Below the pieces are notes generated by a model. The model made no database searches, was not told where the DNA came from, and saw only the letters and a program-made list of their open reading frames with translations. The translations under genes were made by a program, and so were the position numbers. A stretch of 64,000 nt of DNA from Xanthobacteraceae bacterium (GTDB taxonomy: Bacteria; Pseudomonadota; Alphaproteobacteria; Rhizobiales; Xanthobacteraceae), in assembly GCA_029239875.1 (NCBI GenBank), contig JARBUD010000004.1, positions 1 through 64,000 on the forward strand, in the 5' to 3' direction. Of the stretch, positions 48,876 through 61,533 are shown piece after piece (the first letter of the stretch is position 1; each line of letters opens with the position of its first letter).

Positions 48876-48893
48876 ATTGAATGATCATACAAT
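48876..48893. promoter_or_regulatory. BetI operator candidate at the betIBA promoter
   Basis: ATTGAATGATCATACAAT is an 18-bp near-perfect palindrome (two symmetric mismatches) 28 bases upstream of the betI start. Its TTGAA-N6-TnCAA form recurs at 49054-49069 in the same divergent region and resembles the TTGAA...TCAA pattern at the E. coli bet promoters. The 48849-49304 spacer between the divergent bet and cho operons has no gene. Confidence 0.55.
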
Positions 48894-49053
48894 ACATCGG
48901 CGCAGACGGACCGGGAAGCCCCTTCCGGTTTCGAAGACCACACGTCGCAACGCTTCTGAGATGGTGTCGGTTTCCGGCAAACTGCCCGAAAACATTGCGA
49001 AACCCGGCCCCGCATGGACGAAAATTGCGCGTGACAAACGCGCGGATCATGTA

Positions 49054-49069
49054 TTGAATACTTGTTCAA
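49054..49069. promoter_or_regulatory. Second BetI operator candidate, facing choX
   Basis: TTGAA-TACTTG-TTCAA is a 16-bp inverted repeat with perfect 5-bp arms, 235 bases before choX. Together with the site at 48876 it suggests that one repressor controls choline oxidation and choline uptake in both directions. Confidence 0.5.
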
Positions 49070-49304
49070 AAGAAGCCTCCAGAGGCCGCATCCGGCATCG
49101 GGTGCCATCCGCGCCACAAGTGCCGAGAGGGTCGCGTTCGTTCCGTGCGACCCCGTGATGGGTGCGTCCGGGCAGTGTCCAGCCGCTCGCCAAGTGCGGG
49201 CGGGGTGGCGCCGACTCCGACTTGTAGAATCCGGGCGCGCCGGGCTTGGCGTCGGGCCGCGCCGGTTCCATGATCCTGCCAGGATGCCAACGGGAACAGA
49301 AAAG

Positions 49305-50264
49305 ATGCGCACCTTCCATTTTTTGGCTACTGCCGCCCTGGGGCTGGCGCTCGCCGCCGCGCCGATGCTGAATGACACGGCGCAGGCCGCCGAGCCCGCC
49401 GCCTGCAAGACGGTGCGGTTCGCCGATGTCGGCTGGACCGACATCACCGCCACCACGGCGCTGGCCTCCTCCATCCTGGAGGCGCTCGGCTACACCCCGA
49501 AGACGCAGGTCCTTTCGGTGCCGGTGACCTACAAGTCGATGCAGACCAAGGACATCGACGTCTTCCTCGGCAACTGGATGCCGACCATGGAAGCCGACCT
49601 GAAGCCTTATCGCGACGACAAGACGGTCGAGGTCCTCGGGGTGAACCTCGAAGGCGCCAAATACACGCTGGCGGTGCCGACCTATCTCTATGACGAGGGG
49701 CTGAAGTCCTTCGCCGACATCGCCAAGTTCAAGGACAAGCTCGGCGGCAAGATCTACGGCATCGAGCCGGGCAATGACGGCAACCGGCTGATCCTCGACA
49801 TGATCAAGGACGACAAGTTCGGCCTGAAGGGCTTCGATCTCGTCGAATCCTCCGAGCAGGGCATGCTGGCGCAGGTCGAGCGCGCCTCCAAGCGCAAGGA
49901 AGCCATCGTCTTCCTCGGCTGGGAGCCACACCCGATGAACTCGAAGTACAAGATGAGCTACCTGACGGGCGGCGACGACGTGTTCGGCCCGAACTATGGC
50001 GGCGCGACCATCTACACCAACACCCGCGCCGGCTACACGACCGAGTGCCCGAATGTCGGCACCTTCATCAAGAACCTGAAGTTCTCGCTCGACACCGAGA
50101 ACGTGGTGATGGGCTACATCCTGCTGGACGGCATGGATCCGGCCAAGGCCGCCGAGAAGTGGCTGAAGGCCAACCCGACCGTCTGGGAGCCCTGGCTCGC
50201 CGGCGTCACCACCATCGACGGCAAGCCGGCCGTACCGGCCGTCAAGGCGGCGCTGAAGCTCTGA
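49305..50264 (+). CDS. choX: Choline ABC transporter substrate-binding protein
   Basis: A 319-aa periplasmic protein with a signal peptide (ATAALGLALAAAPML, cleavage near residue 31). The mature part has the OpuAC/ProX-like fold, with VGWTDITATTALAS near residue 45, DVFLGNWMP near residue 85 and FLGWEPHPMN near residue 205 bearing the aromatic residues that cage a quaternary amine. It begins the choXWV operon, divergent from betIBA. ATG 49305 gives a clean signal peptide. Confidence 0.92.
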   Translation: MRTFHFLATAALGLALAAAPMLNDTAQAAEPAACKTVRFADVGWTDITATTALASSILEALGYTPKTQVLSVPVTYKSMQTKDIDVFLGNWMPTMEADLKPYRDDKTVEVLGVNLEGAKYTLAVPTYLYDEGLKSFADIAKFKDKLGGKIYGIEPGNDGNRLILDMIKDDKFGLKGFDLVESSEQGMLAQVERASKRKEAIVFLGWEPHPMNSKYKMSYLTGGDDVFGPNYGGATIYTNTRAGYTTECPNVGTFIKNLKFSLDTENVVMGYILLDGMDPAKAAEKWLKANPTVWEPWLAGVTTIDGKPAVPAVKAALKL

Positions 50265-50273
50265 ACCGGCGTG

Positions 50274-50408
50274 CCCCTGACTCGTCACGAGCCAGGGGGC
50301 GCTCCTGCCGAACATCCTTCGAGGCTCGCTACGCTCGCACCTCAGGATGAGGTCGCTGCGGGGCAACCCTTCATCCCGAGGTGCCGCCGCAGGCGGCCTC
50401 GAAGGATG
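50274..50408. repeat. Two hairpin elements between choX and choW
   Basis: A stem-loop at 50274-50298 (CCCCTG/CAGGGG with a paired interior) is followed by a 96-base inverted repeat, CATCCTTCGAGGC at 50313-50325 mirrored at 50396-50408, with further pairing inside. The second is a dispersed repeat type common in Hyphomicrobiales. Placed after the binding-protein gene, such structures usually stabilise the first message and lower permease expression. Confidence 0.7.
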
Positions 50409-50472
50409 GTGAAGCCGAAAGCCCTCTCGGCAATCGCGGGAGGTTCATGTCATCGCCGCCGGGGAGCGTCGC

Positions 50473-51324
50473 ATGTATGACTGGCTGACCGAGCACAAGA
50501 TTCCCCTCGGCATCTGGCTGCGGGATTTCGTCGACCTGCTGACCACGCACGGACAGAGCTTCTTCGACTTCGTGTCGCTGGTGCTCGGCGGGCTGATCGG
50601 CGGCTTCACCGCGGCCCTGCTTTGGGTGCCACCCCTGCTGCTGATCGCTCTCTTCGCGCTCGGTGCCTGGTGGATGCACCGCTCAATCGGGCTCGTCGTG
50701 TTCATCGTCGGCGCGCTGCTTCTGGTCACCAATCTCGGCTACTGGAACGCGACGATGGAGACGCTCTCCCTCGTCATCTGCGCCACGCTGGTGTGCGTCA
50801 TCGTCGGCGTGCCCATCGGCATCGCCGCCGCGCACCGGCCCTGGCTCTACACCGGGATCCGGCCGATCCTCGATTTGATGCAGACCATCCCGACCTTCGT
50901 GTACCTGATCCCGACGCTGGTGCTGTTCGGCCTCGGCGCGGTGCCGGGGCTGATCTCCACCGTGATCTTCGCCATCCCCGCGCCGATCCGGCTCACCCAT
51001 CTCGGCATCTCCTCGGTGCCGCCAGCGCTCTACGAGGCGGGCAAGGCCTTCGGCGCCACCAAGACCCAGCTGCTGTTCAAGGTCGAGCTACCCTACGCGC
51101 TGCCGACCATCATGGCCGGCATCACCCAGTGCATCATGCTCAGCCTGTCCATGGTGGTCATCGCCGCGCTGGTCGGCGCCGACGGGCTCGGCAAGCCAGT
51201 GGTGCGGGCGCTGAACTCGGTCAACATCGCCATGGGCTTCGAGGCCGGGCTCGCCATCGTCGTGCTCGCCATCGTGCTCGACCGCGTCTGCAAGCGGCCC
51301 GAGCGCCGTCCGAAGAAGGGTTAG
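50473..51324 (+). CDS. choW: Choline ABC transporter permease
   Basis: A 283-aa permease of the ProW/OpuAB type with about six helices and the cytoplasmic EAA-like loop YEAGKAFGATKTQLLFKVELPYALP near residues 185-208 (shown in short form: GKAFGATKTQLL), the contact to the ATPase. It lies 209 bases after choX and 3 bases before choV. Confidence 0.92.
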   Translation: MYDWLTEHKIPLGIWLRDFVDLLTTHGQSFFDFVSLVLGGLIGGFTAALLWVPPLLLIALFALGAWWMHRSIGLVVFIVGALLLVTNLGYWNATMETLSLVICATLVCVIVGVPIGIAAAHRPWLYTGIRPILDLMQTIPTFVYLIPTLVLFGLGAVPGLISTVIFAIPAPIRLTHLGISSVPPALYEAGKAFGATKTQLLFKVELPYALPTIMAGITQCIMLSLSMVVIAALVGADGLGKPVVRALNSVNIAMGFEAGLAIVVLAIVLDRVCKRPERRPKKG

Positions 51325-51327
51325 GCC

Positions 51328-52521
<1,194 letters not shown>

Positions 52522-52535
52522 AGCCGGCCCGCGCG

Positions 52536-53453
52536 CTACGCCCAGAACGCGGCGATCTTCGGCGCCTCGACCTTCGCCCGCTCGTAGCCGGCATACAGCG
52601 CCGGGCTGATTTGCTTCGGGTCGAGCAGGTTAACGCCGGGCGGCGTGCCAGCGATGATGAGCATCGCCTTGGTGCCGACCGCCTCGAGCGCGGCGATCTC
52701 CTTGTGGATGTCGTGGGGAATGCCGCTCAGCAGCGAGCCCTCATAGCCATTGGTCAGGGTGATGATGAGTGCACGCTTGGAACCGGCGACGACATCGGTG
52801 TGAGCCCAGCTCTTCGAGATGCCGCCATCCATGCCGAAGCGCTGCCCGAGCAGGGTGGGGCCGATCAATCCCGGCAGGGAGGAACTGGCAGCACAGGCAT
52901 GTGCCAGGGGAATGTTGTTCCGGCGCGCCACCGACTGATGCACGACCAGCCGCTCGCCCGTGTAGCAATCATTGGAGGTGGTGAACATCTTTGGCGTCGG
53001 CCACTCGGTCCGGCTGTCGCCGGTGAGCAGCCATGCCAGACGCTCGACACCGTCGCCGTTCAGGTGATTGTCAGCGGCAAGCGCGGCATGGCCGATGGCC
53101 CGGATCGTCTCCGGATCGCCGTCCTTCACCGCAAAATTGATTTCCTGCGCGCGCTTCTGGCTCGCATTCGGCGCAGCTACCGGGGCGAGCTTGGCAAACA
53201 GCTCCGGGAAGCGGCCGAGAAAGTCGAATTCCGAGCGCAGCTGCAGGAAGCGGCCGGAAAGCAGCGACGACCCGGCATAGGATCCCGCCGACGTGCCGAC
53301 CACCATGTCGGCGATCGTCGGGTCGAAGCCCAGCTCCAGCAGCCCGTGGAAGAACCCACAATACCAGGCGACATAATATTCGCCGCCGCCGCCCAGCACG
53401 AGCGTGCGGTCGAGACCGGCAGCGAGGTCCGAAACCGTCGGCGTGTCCGGCAC
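52536..53453 (-). CDS. Patatin-like phospholipase, 5' end displaced by a frameshift
   Basis: A 305-aa patatin domain: oxyanion GGGGEYY near residue 21, serine elbow VGTSAGSYAG near residue 52 and the partner aspartate in MDGGISKS near residue 212, so the catalytic dyad is intact. The frame opens at a GTG (53453) with no good ribosome site. In another frame just upstream (from ATG 53626, with GAGGA) lies a Tat-type signal peptide ending near 53505. The natural protein was probably one secreted lipase, now split by a frameshift near 53490-53510. Confidence 0.7.
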   Translation of the reverse strand: MPDTPTVSDLAAGLDRTLVLGGGGEYYVAWYCGFFHGLLELGFDPTIADMVVGTSAGSYAGSSLLSGRFLQLRSEFDFLGRFPELFAKLAPVAAPNASQKRAQEINFAVKDGDPETIRAIGHAALAADNHLNGDGVERLAWLLTGDSRTEWPTPKMFTTSNDCYTGERLVVHQSVARRNNIPLAHACAASSSLPGLIGPTLLGQRFGMDGGISKSWAHTDVVAGSKRALIITLTNGYEGSLLSGIPHDIHKEIAALEAVGTKAMLIIAGTPPGVNLLDPKQISPALYAGYERAKVEAPKIAAFWA

Positions 53454-53505
53454 GGGACGCGCCAGTCCGTCGCCGTCGAACAGCCGGTCGGAGACGGAGC
53501 CGCCA

Positions 53506-53626
53506 TCTCGGCCAGCGGCGTACCCGGAACGCCCTGCTCGGCGGCCTGCGCCAGCATACCCGCGGGCAGCACGGACGCCGCCGCCACAGTCGCGGCGAGT
53601 TGCATAAGGCCCCGGCGGGAAGGCAT
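53506..53626 (-). pseudogene. Detached N-terminal signal-peptide fragment of the patatin gene
   Basis: From ATG 53626 the frame reads MPSRRGLMQLAATVAAASV and continues to about GTPLAEM, a twin-arginine-like signal peptide with AQAA cleavage. After about 53505 the meaningful sequence moves to the other frame (RDGGSVSDRLFDGDGLARP leading into the patatin domain). This frame itself runs on as nonsense to a stop at 53177. It indicates a frameshift mutation, an assembly error or, less likely, programmed frameshifting. Confidence 0.65.
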
Positions 53627-53675
53627 GGCGTTCCTCGTCTGCGGCACCGTCAGGCGCCCGAAATCGCGCGCGCGA

Positions 53676-55019
53676 TCAGGCAGCCGCCTGCCCCACCGCC
53701 TCGACCACGTCGTTCACAACCGCCTCGACCAGATCGCGGTCGTCGCCCTCGGCCATCACGCGGATCACCGGCTCGGTGCCGGAAGGGCGGATGAGCAGGC
53801 GGCCATGGCTGTTGAGCTTCAGCTCGGCGGCGGCGATCGCCTTGATCACCCCGTCATCCTCCAGCGGCCGGCCGTTCTTGTAGCGCACATTCTTCAGGAT
53901 CTGCGGCAGCGCGTCGAAGCGGTGGCAGACCTCGGAGACCGGGCGCTGGCGCCGCTGCACCACGGCGAGCACCTGCAGCGCGGCGACGAGGCCGTCGCCG
54001 GTGGTGGAATAGTCGGACAGGATGATGTGGCCGGATTGCTCGCCGCCGACATTGAAACCATTGGCGCGCATGTGCTCGAGCACGTAGCGGTCGCCGACCG
54101 GCGTGCGCTCCAGCGTCAGCCCGACGCCGTTCAGATGCCGCTCCAGCGCCAGGTTGGACATGACGGTAGCGACGATGCCGTCGCGCGCCAGCCGCCCGTC
54201 CTCCTTGAAGCTCTCAGCGACCACCGCCATGAGCTGGTCGCCGTCGACCAGCCGGCCCTTCTCGTCGACGATCAGCACGCGGTCGGCGTCGCCGTCGAGG
54301 GCGATGCCAATATCAGCGCGCACCTCGCGCACCTTGGCCATCAGCGCGTCGGGTGCGGTCGAGCCGACCTCGTGGTTGATGTTGAAGCCATCCGGCTTGT
54401 CACCGATGGTGATGACCTCGCAGCCGAGCTCCCACAGCGCTTCCGGCGCAACGCGGTAGGCCGCGCCGTTGGCGCAGTCCACCACCACGCGCAGCCCGTC
54501 GAAGGACTGGGTGCGCGGCAAGGTGCGCTTGGCATATTCGATGTAGCGCGCATGCACGCTCTCGATGCGCTTCGCACGTCCCATCCGCACCGGCGCTGCC
54601 AGCTTCGTGGACATGTCGCCGGCGATCAGCTCCTCGATCCGCGCCTCCAGCTCGTCGGAGAGCTTGTAGCCGTCGGGGCCGAACAGCTTGATGCCGTTGT
54701 CGTCATAGGGGTTGTGCGAGGCGGAGATCATCACGCCGATGTCGGCGCGCATGGAATGGGTGAGCATGGCGACGGCCGGCGTCGGCACGGGCCCAAGCAG
54801 CAGCACGTCCATGCCGACCGAGGTGAAGCCGGCGACCAGCGCATTCTCGATCATGTAGCCGGACAGGCGGGTGTCCTTGCCGATGACGACGCGATGGCGA
54901 TAGTCGCCGCGCTGGAAGACGAGGCCCGCGGCCATGCCGACGCGCAAGGCCAGCTCGGGCGTGATGGTGCCGTTGGCGCGCCCGCGGATGCCGTCGGTGC
55001 CGAAGAGTTTCCGTCCCAT
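53676..55019 (-). CDS. glmM: Phosphoglucosamine mutase
   Basis: A 447-aa phosphohexomutase starting [16 protein letters not shown]. The phosphoserine is in [15 protein letters not shown] near residue 100, the metal-binding loop in [12 protein letters not shown] near residue 243 and the C-terminal phosphate-binding loop in [12 protein letters not shown] near residue 410. GlmM makes glucosamine 1-phosphate for peptidoglycan and LPS. It follows ftsH on the minus strand, the common alphaproteobacterial order, separated by a terminator. Confidence 0.96.
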   Translation of the reverse strand: MGRKLFGTDGIRGRANGTITPELALRVGMAAGLVFQRGDYRHRVVIGKDTRLSGYMIENALVAGFTSVGMDVLLLGPVPTPAVAMLTHSMRADIGVMISASHNPYDDNGIKLFGPDGYKLSDELEARIEELIAGDMSTKLAAPVRMGRAKRIESVHARYIEYAKRTLPRTQSFDGLRVVVDCANGAAYRVAPEALWELGCEVITIGDKPDGFNINHEVGSTAPDALMAKVREVRADIGIALDGDADRVLIVDEKGRLVDGDQLMAVVAESFKEDGRLARDGIVATVMSNLALERHLNGVGLTLERTPVGDRYVLEHMRANGFNVGGEQSGHIILSDYSTTGDGLVAALQVLAVVQRRQRPVSEVCHRFDALPQILKNVRYKNGRPLEDDGVIKAIAAAELKLNSHGRLLIRPSGTEPVIRVMAEGDDRDLVEAVVNDVVEAVGQAAA

Positions 55020-55200
55020 GATCTCTCTGCCTTCAAGCCGCTGCCGGCCGGACCCGCGCCGCGCATGAGCGGCGGCGATCACCGTCGGACCTGTGCCTAT
55101 CTAGCACCCAGCCTGCACGTCAAGGTTTCACAAAGTGTAAGCGTTCTTTTCGCGGGCACAAAAGCCGATCGAGGCTGCGGGACAAAGGCCCGGAAAGCAG

Positions 55201-55230
55201 AAGGGGGATCCGCCATCGCGGATCCCCCTT
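55201..55230 (-). terminator. Stem-loop terminator after ftsH
   Basis: A 13-bp perfect stem (55201-55213 with 55218-55230, loop CATC) lies 30 bases after the ftsH stop on the minus strand and is followed by a T-rich stretch. It separates ftsH from glmM, so glmM should have its own promoter in 55020-55200. Confidence 0.75.
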
Positions 55231-55259
55231 CGAAATTGTCCATCGGCTTCGAGCCCGCC

Positions 55260-57179
<1,920 letters not shown>

Positions 57180-57331
57180 CACGTTCCTTTCGGCGCCGGC
57201 GACATTGCCGACGCGCGCGGGTTCCGCCGGCGCCGGCGGTCCTCCCTTGTCGCTTGGTAATTTAGGTCTCGCATTGATCCTTGCCAAGATGGCCCGGACA
57301 AGGCCGTCCGCCCCATACGTGCAAATTGACG

Positions 57332-58360
57332 TCAGCGCGCGCCGCCGGACGACCTCCGCGCCGGCGCCGCGGACACCGTCACCCCCGCCTTGTTCACCCG
57401 GACCAGCGCTCCGGCCAGGGTGCGGGCACCGTGGCCCTCGGGATGGAGCGCGGCGATCCAGCCATGGAGCGCCTCCAGCTTGCCGAGTTCGACCGGGCTG
57501 TCGGCGACGGCTTCGACGGCCCGGCCGAGCAGGCGCAGGCCGATCTCGGCCGGCAGTTCGACGAAGCCTGCGCGCGCGAAGCGGATCGGGCCTTCCGCCG
57601 GCCAGAGCCAGGCGCCGGCGGCATCGGTCGCCGCCTCCAGCGCGGCCTCGGCGCGGGCCATGCGGGCCGCGAGGCGCGCCAGCGCCGCCGCGTCGAGCCC
57701 CTCCTCGACCAGCGCCGGCAGCAGCGCGCGCAGCCGCGCCCGGGCGAAGCGCGGATCGCGGTTGGACGGGTCTTCGGCAAAGCTGATCCCGGCGCGGTGG
57801 CATTGCTCGATCAGCGCGGTCTTGGGCAGGCCGAGCAGCGGCCGCAGGAGCTCGACGTCCTCCAGCGCGCGCTCCGCCGGGATGCCGGCGAGACCGCCTA
57901 CCCCGGAGCCGCGGATCAGCCGGAACAGCACCGTCTCGGCCTGGTCGTCGAGCGTGTGGGCGGTAGCGATGGCGCCGGCACCGATGGCGCGAGCATGGGC
58001 GAGCAGCGCCTCGTAGCGGGCATGGCGCGCCGCCTCCTGCAGCCGCGCCCTGGGCAGCGGCGAGGAGAGCCCGAGAACGGCATGCGGCAGGCCGAGACGC
58101 GCCGCCGCTTCACTGACCGCCTCGGCCTCGGCGCGGGCCTCCGGGCGCAGGCCGTGGTCGACGATGGCGACGGCAAGCTCCGGGTCGGCGTCCCGCCCCT
58201 CGCGCCAACGCTGCGCCAGCAGCATCAGCGCCGTCGAATCCGGCCCGCCGGAGACGGCGAGCAGGATTCGGGCGTGGCGAAGGAAGGGGGCGAACAGCGT
58301 GTCGAGGCCGGCCTTGCTCAGGCCGGGGGCATCGTCGGGTGCCGCCTCAGCAGCCGGCAC
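57332..58360 (-). CDS. tilS: tRNA(Ile)-lysidine synthetase
   Basis: A 342-aa protein with the PP-loop SGGPDST near residue 37 and [24 protein letters not shown] motifs of TilS. It attaches lysine to C34 of the AUA-reading tRNA-Ile. It is the short form without the long C-terminal domains. The start is GTG at 58360, overlapping the end of cpoB by 14 bases. Confidence 0.92.
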   Translation of the reverse strand: MPAAEAAPDDAPGLSKAGLDTLFAPFLRHARILLAVSGGPDSTALMLLAQRWREGRDADPELAVAIVDHGLRPEARAEAEAVSEAAARLGLPHAVLGLSSPLPRARLQEAARHARYEALLAHARAIGAGAIATAHTLDDQAETVLFRLIRGSGVGGLAGIPAERALEDVELLRPLLGLPKTALIEQCHRAGISFAEDPSNRDPRFARARLRALLPALVEEGLDAAALARLAARMARAEAALEAATDAAGAWLWPAEGPIRFARAGFVELPAEIGLRLLGRAVEAVADSPVELGKLEALHGWIAALHPEGHGARTLAGALVRVNKAGVTVSAAPARRSSGGAR

Positions 58361-59309
58361 GCTTCTGCTCCTGCGCCACCCCTTGTTTGATGGTGGCGGA
58401 AGCGCGCGGATACTTGTTGTTGACGGCGTTCAGCGTGGCGCAGGCGGCGTCCTTCTCGCCGATGGCGGCGAGCGACTGGCCGAGCCGCAGCAGCGCGTCG
58501 GGCGCCTTCACGGCGTTGGGGTAGTCGGTCGAGACCTTGAGGAAATTCTGCGCCGCCTCCTTGTAGGTCTTGCGCTGAAACTGGGTCTCCCCGAGCCAGT
58601 AATAGGCGTCCGGCGCGGCACGGTCGTTCGGGTAAAGCTTGATGAACTGCTCGAAGCTCGTCGCCGACTGCGCGTAGTCCTGCCGCAGCATGTAGCCATA
58701 GGCGAGGTCGTAGAGATCCTTCGGGCTGTTGGACGGCGGCGAGGGATTGCCGCCCGCCGCGGCCGCACCCGAGAGGGCGCCGAGGTCCATCGGCGCACCG
58801 GCCTGTCCGCCGACCGGGCCGGAAGGCGCGGTGGTGCCGAGCGGGCGCGGGACGCCAGGCGCAGCGGCCTGCGCCGACGGGTCGAAGGCATCGGAGCGCC
58901 GTCCGGGCGCTGCCTCCGCAGCGGCCGGCGCCGGACCGGTGGCGGCAGGGCGCGGGGCCGCGCCGGCAGTGGCGCCGCCGACGCGGAAGTCCATCTCGCC
59001 CTGCATTGCACGGAGCTGCTGCTCAAGCTGCTGGTTGCGGTACTGCAGCTGCTCGATCTGCCCGGTCATCTGGCGCAGCTGGTTCTCCAGCCGGTCGATC
59101 CGGGTGCTGATGCCGCCGGGGTCCTCCACCGCCGCATCCCCGCCGGCAGCGCCACCCTGGTTGCCCTGTCGGACTTGGCCCGGTGGCTTGAACAGGTTGC
59201 CGAAGAAATTGTTGTCCGCCTGGGCCCAAGCCGGCTCGAAGGGAACGAGCGGGACAGCCAGGGCGGCGGCGAGGACGACGACGGCAGGACGGAGCACGCG
59301 AAGGTTCAT
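58347..59309 (-). CDS. cpoB: Cell division coordinator CpoB (YbgF), Tol-Pal associated
   Basis: A 320-aa periplasmic protein with a signal peptide (VVVLAAALAVPLVPFEPAWA), a coiled-coil segment (about 68-110, ISTRIDRLENQLRQM), a long Pro/Ala linker and C-terminal TPR repeats (from about 195, DLYDLAYGYMLRQDYAQ). CpoB links peptidoglycan synthesis to the Tol-Pal machine. ATG 59309 is chosen for a clean signal peptide. It overlaps tilS downstream. Confidence 0.92.
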   Translation of the reverse strand: MNLRVLRPAVVVLAAALAVPLVPFEPAWAQADNNFFGNLFKPPGQVRQGNQGGAAGGDAAVEDPGGISTRIDRLENQLRQMTGQIEQLQYRNQQLEQQLRAMQGEMDFRVGGATAGAAPRPAATGPAPAAAEAAPGRRSDAFDPSAQAAAPGVPRPLGTTAPSGPVGGQAGAPMDLGALSGAAAAGGNPSPPSNSPKDLYDLAYGYMLRQDYAQSATSFEQFIKLYPNDRAAPDAYYWLGETQFQRKTYKEAAQNFLKVSTDYPNAVKAPDALLRLGQSLAAIGEKDAACATLNAVNNKYPRASATIKQGVAQEQKRAGC

Positions 59310-59432
59310 GGCCACGACAGGACTGATGGGGGCTCTGGGGCGGCGGCACCGGCCGCCTCGTGTCATTTGAGCATACGAAGCCGATCGCGTCCAAAGTGTG
59401 ACCCAACGTCAGAGCCGCCGGTCACAAAAGGC

Positions 59433-59464
59433 GATGCCCGGCCCACGAGCGGGGACCGGGCATC
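59433..59464 (-). terminator. Terminator after pal
   Basis: GATGCCCGG (59433-59441) pairs with CCGGGCATC (59456-59464), followed on the minus strand by GCCTTTTG. It ends the tol-pal transcript before cpoB. Confidence 0.7.
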
Positions 59465-59486
59465 GGACGTCCGGAAAGGCGCGCGA

Positions 59487-59981
59487 TCAGGAGCCGGTGG
59501 CGTTCAGCACGGTGACGGCGCGGCGGTTCTGCGACCAGCAGGAGATGTCGTTGCAGACCGCGACCGGACGCTCCTTGCCGTAGGAGATGGTGCGCATGCG
59601 GCTCGCCGAGACGCCGCGCTGGACCAGATAGTCGCGCACGCTCTGGGCGCGGCGGGCGCCGAGCGCGATGTTGTATTCGCGGGTGCCGCGCTCGTCGGCA
59701 TGGCCTTCGATGGTGAAGGTGTACTTGCCGTAGTGGTTGAGCCACTGCGCCTGCTTGTCGAGTGTCGCCTGCGCCTGCGGCGTCAGGTTGGTCTGGTCGC
59801 TCTCGAAGAAGACGCGGTCGCCGACCGAGACGACGAATTCCTGCGGGCTGCCGGGAGGCGCCGAGCCGAGCGCCTGGCCGGCGCCGTCCATCGGATTCCT
59901 GGCGCAGGCCGCAGCCAGCAAGGCGAAGCCGACGATGAAGGCAGCGCGCGCGCCGCCCAGTTGCCGCAACATACGGATCAT
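59487..59981 (-). CDS. pal: Peptidoglycan-associated lipoprotein Pal
   Basis: A 164-aa lipoprotein with a type II signal ending in the lipobox LAAAC (cysteine near residue 26) and an OmpA-like peptidoglycan-binding domain: FESDQTNLTPQA, TIEGHADERGTREYN and LGARRAQSVRDYL. Pal tethers the outer membrane to the wall and binds TolB. Two cysteines in VCNDISCWSQNRR near the end are typical for alphaproteobacterial Pal. Confidence 0.96.
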   Translation of the reverse strand: MIRMLRQLGGARAAFIVGFALLAAACARNPMDGAGQALGSAPPGSPQEFVVSVGDRVFFESDQTNLTPQAQATLDKQAQWLNHYGKYTFTIEGHADERGTREYNIALGARRAQSVRDYLVQRGVSASRMRTISYGKERPVAVCNDISCWSQNRRAVTVLNATGS

Positions 59982-60002
59982 TCCGCTAACTCCTGATTCC
60001 CC

Positions 60003-60020
60003 GATCGGGCGCGCCCGATC
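60003..60020. promoter_or_regulatory. 18-bp perfect palindrome before pal
   Basis: GATCGGGCG-CGCCCGATC lies 22 bases upstream of the pal start, just before its AGGAG ribosome site. A second small hairpin (TTCCGT/ACGGAA) lies at 60043-60062. Could be an operator, or an RNA hairpin that tunes pal translation. Confidence 0.4.
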
Positions 60021-60139
60021 CAGCGTGATTGGGTAATGAATGTTCCGTCATGCTTTACGGAACCTTGATCGATTGCGTCGATTTGGCGACCGCCGCCTAA
60101 ACCGTCTCTTATGGTTAACCGTTCCCTAGCGCCGACCGC

Positions 60140-61498
60140 TCAAGAGCGCAGCGGCGACCAGGCCGGATCCGAGGCGTAGCTCGGGGTCGGCACGCGCTGC
60201 TCGTTGTAGCCGGTGACGTCGACCGTATAGAGCTGCGGCCCGCCATTCCCGCCGAGGTCGCGGAAGAACATGATCACGCGGCCATTCGGCGCGAAGGTCG
60301 GCCCCTCATTGTGATAGCCCTCGGTGAGGATGCGCTCGCCCTGCCCGTCCGGCCGCATCAGGCCGATGGCGAAGCGCCCCTGCGCCTGCTTGGTGAAGGC
60401 GATGACGTCGCCGCGCGGCGACCAGACGGGGGTCGAATAGCGCCCCTCGCCAAAGGAGATGCGGTGCTGGTTCGAGCCGTCCGGGTTCATCACATAGATC
60501 TGCGAGCCGCCGCCGCGGTCGCTCTCGAAGCAAATCTGCGAGCCGTCCGGCGAGTAGCACGGCGCCGTGTCGATGGCCGGCGTGTCGGTGAGCCGGGTCG
60601 TCGCCTTGGAGCGCAGGTCCATGACGAAGATGTTGGAATCGGCGCCCTGTTGCAGGCTGAGGATCACCCGCTGGCCGTCCGGCGCGAAGCGCGGCGAGAA
60701 GCTCATGTTGGGGAAGTTGCCGACCACCTCGCGCTGGCCGTTCTCGATGTTGAGCAGATAGACGCGGGGCTCGCCGCGGCCATAGCTCATATAGGTGATC
60801 TCCTGGCTGGTCGGCGAGAAGCGCGGGGTCAGCACGAGGTCGTCGCCGCGCGTGAGATAGGTCACGTTGGCGCCGTCCTGATCCATGATGGCGAGGCGCT
60901 TGACGCGCTTCTCCTTCGAGCCGCTCTCGTCGACGAAGACGATACGGGTGTCGAAATAGCCCTTCTCGCCGGTCAGCCGCTCATAGATGGCGTCGGCGAT
61001 GATATGGGCGACGCGGCGCCAGTTCTCCGGCTGGGTGAAGTATTGCTGGCCGATCAGTTGCTGGCCGGCGAACACGTCCCATAGGCGGAACTCGGCCTTC
61101 ACGCGCCCGTCGGGCTGGCGGGTGATGCGGCCGGTCACCAGCGCCTGGGCGTTGATCACGCGCCAGTCCTGGAAGCGCGGCGAGGCGTCCGGGTTGGAGA
61201 TCTTCTCGACGAAGGCGGCCGGGTCGATCGGCGCGAACAGGCCGGAGCGTCGCAGGTCGGCGGAGATGATCTGCGTCACGCCCTTGCCAGCCTCGACGTC
61301 CTGCGGGCTGCCGCCGCCGACGAAGTCGGTGATGGCGATGGGCAGCGGCTGCACCGTGCCCTGGGTGACGTCGAGCTTGAGCACCGCCTTTGCCGGGCCG
61401 GCGACGAGCCCGGCGCCTGCGAGAGCGCCGGCTCCGGTGATGAGGCCGCGGCGGCCGATGAGGGGACCGGCGAAAGCGTTACGGAAACGATGCGTCAT
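60140..61498 (-). CDS. tolB: Tol-Pal system protein TolB
   Basis: A 452-aa periplasmic protein. The N-terminus ([20 protein letters not shown]) looks like a twin-arginine-type signal. An alpha/beta domain (50-190) is followed by a six-bladed beta-propeller with WD-like [19 protein letters not shown] repeats from about residue 215. TolB binds Pal and TolA. I chose ATG 61498; an ATG seven codons earlier is possible. The stop is 158 bases before pal. Confidence 0.95.
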   Translation of the reverse strand: MTHRFRNAFAGPLIGRRGLITGAGALAGAGLVAGPAKAVLKLDVTQGTVQPLPIAITDFVGGGSPQDVEAGKGVTQIISADLRRSGLFAPIDPAAFVEKISNPDASPRFQDWRVINAQALVTGRITRQPDGRVKAEFRLWDVFAGQQLIGQQYFTQPENWRRVAHIIADAIYERLTGEKGYFDTRIVFVDESGSKEKRVKRLAIMDQDGANVTYLTRGDDLVLTPRFSPTSQEITYMSYGRGEPRVYLLNIENGQREVVGNFPNMSFSPRFAPDGQRVILSLQQGADSNIFVMDLRSKATTRLTDTPAIDTAPCYSPDGSQICFESDRGGGSQIYVMNPDGSNQHRISFGEGRYSTPVWSPRGDVIAFTKQAQGRFAIGLMRPDGQGERILTEGYHNEGPTFAPNGRVIMFFRDLGGNGGPQLYTVDVTGYNEQRVPTPSYASDPAWSPLRS

Positions 61499-61533
61499 GA
61501 CCAATGTCTCGATGAGCAAATCAGTTGGGTGGT

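Noticed and set aside
55083-55200. TTGACG...TAGATA as the glmM promoter
   Set aside because: The spacing between the two boxes is about 14 bases, too short for a standard promoter, so it was not listed.
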